A DNA stretch of 5,150 nucleotides from an uncultured Clostridia bacterium (GTDB lineage: Bacteria; Bacillota; Clostridia; Oscillospirales; Oscillospiraceae), in the NCBI GenBank assembly GCA_947177115.1, contig CAMWTG010000206.1:1-5150 (forward strand), given 5' to 3'. The notes under the pieces are model-generated. The model was not told the origin of the DNA, searched no databases, and worked only from the letters and a program-made list of their open reading frames with translations. The position numbers and the translations under genes are program-made. Every line of letters begins with the position of its first letter. The stretch's first letter is position 1. Positions 4,863 through 5,150 of this stretch are shown in pieces.

Positions 4863-4912
4863 GATGCAGGCGGGCTGATGCCTGCAACGGAATCGCCTCC
4901 CTGCATCTTTTT
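4863..4912 (+). terminator. Rho-independent terminator-like hairpin
   Basis: GATGCAGG (4863-4870) pairs perfectly with CCTGCATC (4900-4907), followed directly by five Ts (4908-4912). The 29-base loop contains GCCTGCA (4880-4886), which can pair instead with TGCAGGC (4865-4871), giving a shorter competing hairpin. It begins 26 bases after the stop of the PLP enzyme gene and probably ends that transcript. Confidence 0.65.
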
Positions 4913-5029
4913 GATCGCAGGACTTTGCCGGTTTTCAGATGTGACGAATATAAAAGCAGTCACGTCATGGCCCGTAAAACAGGCCGCAAATGATCGCAAA
5001 AATTTTTTTCAAAAATTTAAAAAAAGTAC

Positions 5030-5058
5030 TTGCAAAATCTTCCGAATTGTGCTATCTT
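5030..5058 (+). promoter_or_regulatory. Promoter of the tRNA-Pro gene, with A/T-tract UP-like element
   Basis: TTGCAA (5030-5035), a 17-bp spacer and TATCTT (5053-5058). Immediately upstream, 4999-5025 is almost pure A and T in runs, typical of an UP element that boosts stable-RNA promoters. The predicted start is about 5065, leaving a leader of about 30 bases. Confidence 0.75.
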
Positions 5059-5095
5059 ATCTTAGTCGGTATCGCACAGCATTTGTATGGTCCAT

Positions 5096-5150
5096 CCGGG
5101 TGTGGCGAAGTTTGGTATCGCGCTTGAATGGGGTTCAAGAGGCCGCTGGT
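5096..5150 (+). tRNA. tRNA-Pro (anticodon GGG), cut by the window end
   Basis: The first 55 bases of a tRNA. The acceptor 5' strand is CCGGGTG (5096-5102). The D stem is GCGA/TCGC (5105-5108 with 5118-5121) with GG in the D loop. The anticodon stem CTTGA/TCAAG (5123-5127 with 5135-5139) encloses the 7-base loop ATGGGGT, with anticodon GGG at 5130-5132, followed by the variable loop and the 5' T-stem strand GCTGG (5145-5149). The GGG anticodon reads proline codons CCC and CCU. The T loop, 3' acceptor strand and any CCA lie outside the window. Confidence 0.93.

Noticed and set aside
2599..4887. Long minus-strand frames opposite the DUF134-NifX and PLP enzyme genes
   Set aside because: Antisense shadows of GC-rich coding sequence, without ribosome-binding sites or recognisable motifs.
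4941..4963. GTGAC...GTCAC pair as a third Crp/Fnr-type operator
   Set aside because: The arms are 13 bp apart, far from the 3-bp centre of the two good copies, and no matching -10 sits 29 bp from the centre.
4914..4998. Direct repeat GATCGCA at both sides of the terminator-tRNA gap
   Set aside because: Seven bases is too short to mean much in an 85-base interval, and no other element ends are visible.
5064..5095. Partial similarity of the tRNA leader (GGTATCGCAC) to the D-arm of the following tRNA-Pro
   Set aside because: Only about 10 bases match and no tRNA folding is possible; probably chance, not a duplicated tRNA remnant.

Overview
The window looks like a chromosomal segment from an anaerobic, moderately GC-rich Gram-positive bacterium of the Clostridia, probably a gut Oscillospirales-type organism. 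This is inferred from strong purine-rich Shine-Dalgarno sites, consensus vegetative promoters, a Crp/Fnr regulator with the clostridial 'LLSASC' signature, a DUF134-NifX fusion, an EF2568-type cysteine desulfurase-like protein and the tRNA-Pro sequence. The genus cannot be fixed from the sequence alone.

Layout. Positions 1-606 are a scrapyard. They hold a truncated start of what looks like a plasmid/ICE-type replication initiator (78-248), the antisense C-terminal stub of an NTF2/SnoaL-like protein (about 252-437), and an unrecognised open segment ending at 606. Then comes a redox block: a 68-residue 2[4Fe-4S] ferredoxin (672-878), a translationally coupled membrane protein of the NapH/Fer4_5 type (875-1450), and a GTG-started thioredoxin (1524-1829). 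A Crp/Fnr-family regulator lies convergently on the minus strand (1870-2538). Divergent from it is a DUF134-NifX fusion (2662-3435), followed by a class-V PLP enzyme resembling cysteine desulfurases (3664-4836). A terminator-like hairpin closes this block. The window ends inside a tRNA-Pro(GGG) gene with its own strong promoter.

Regulation is the most informative part. Two near-identical 13-bp palindromes (GTGACTTTATCAC and GTGATTTTATCAC) sit upstream of the ferredoxin and thioredoxin genes. Each centre is exactly 29 bp upstream of a good -10 hexamer with no usable -35, the geometry of a class II Crp/Fnr-activated promoter. The regulator encoded next door has a CRP-like recognition helix (R182, E183, R187) suited to GTGA half-sites. 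I infer that it controls both units. Its own gene and the DUF134-NifX gene fire back-to-back from two near-consensus promoters. Their -35 boxes are embedded in the arms of a perfect 17-bp inverted repeat, so one operator could control both directions.

Working model (inference): a Crp/Fnr-controlled module that passes electrons from a ferredoxin to or through a membrane Fe-S protein, with a dedicated thioredoxin. A divergent arm handles sulfur (or selenium) mobilisation and metal-cluster binding. No single part is new, but the regulatory architecture and the grouping deserve a closer look.
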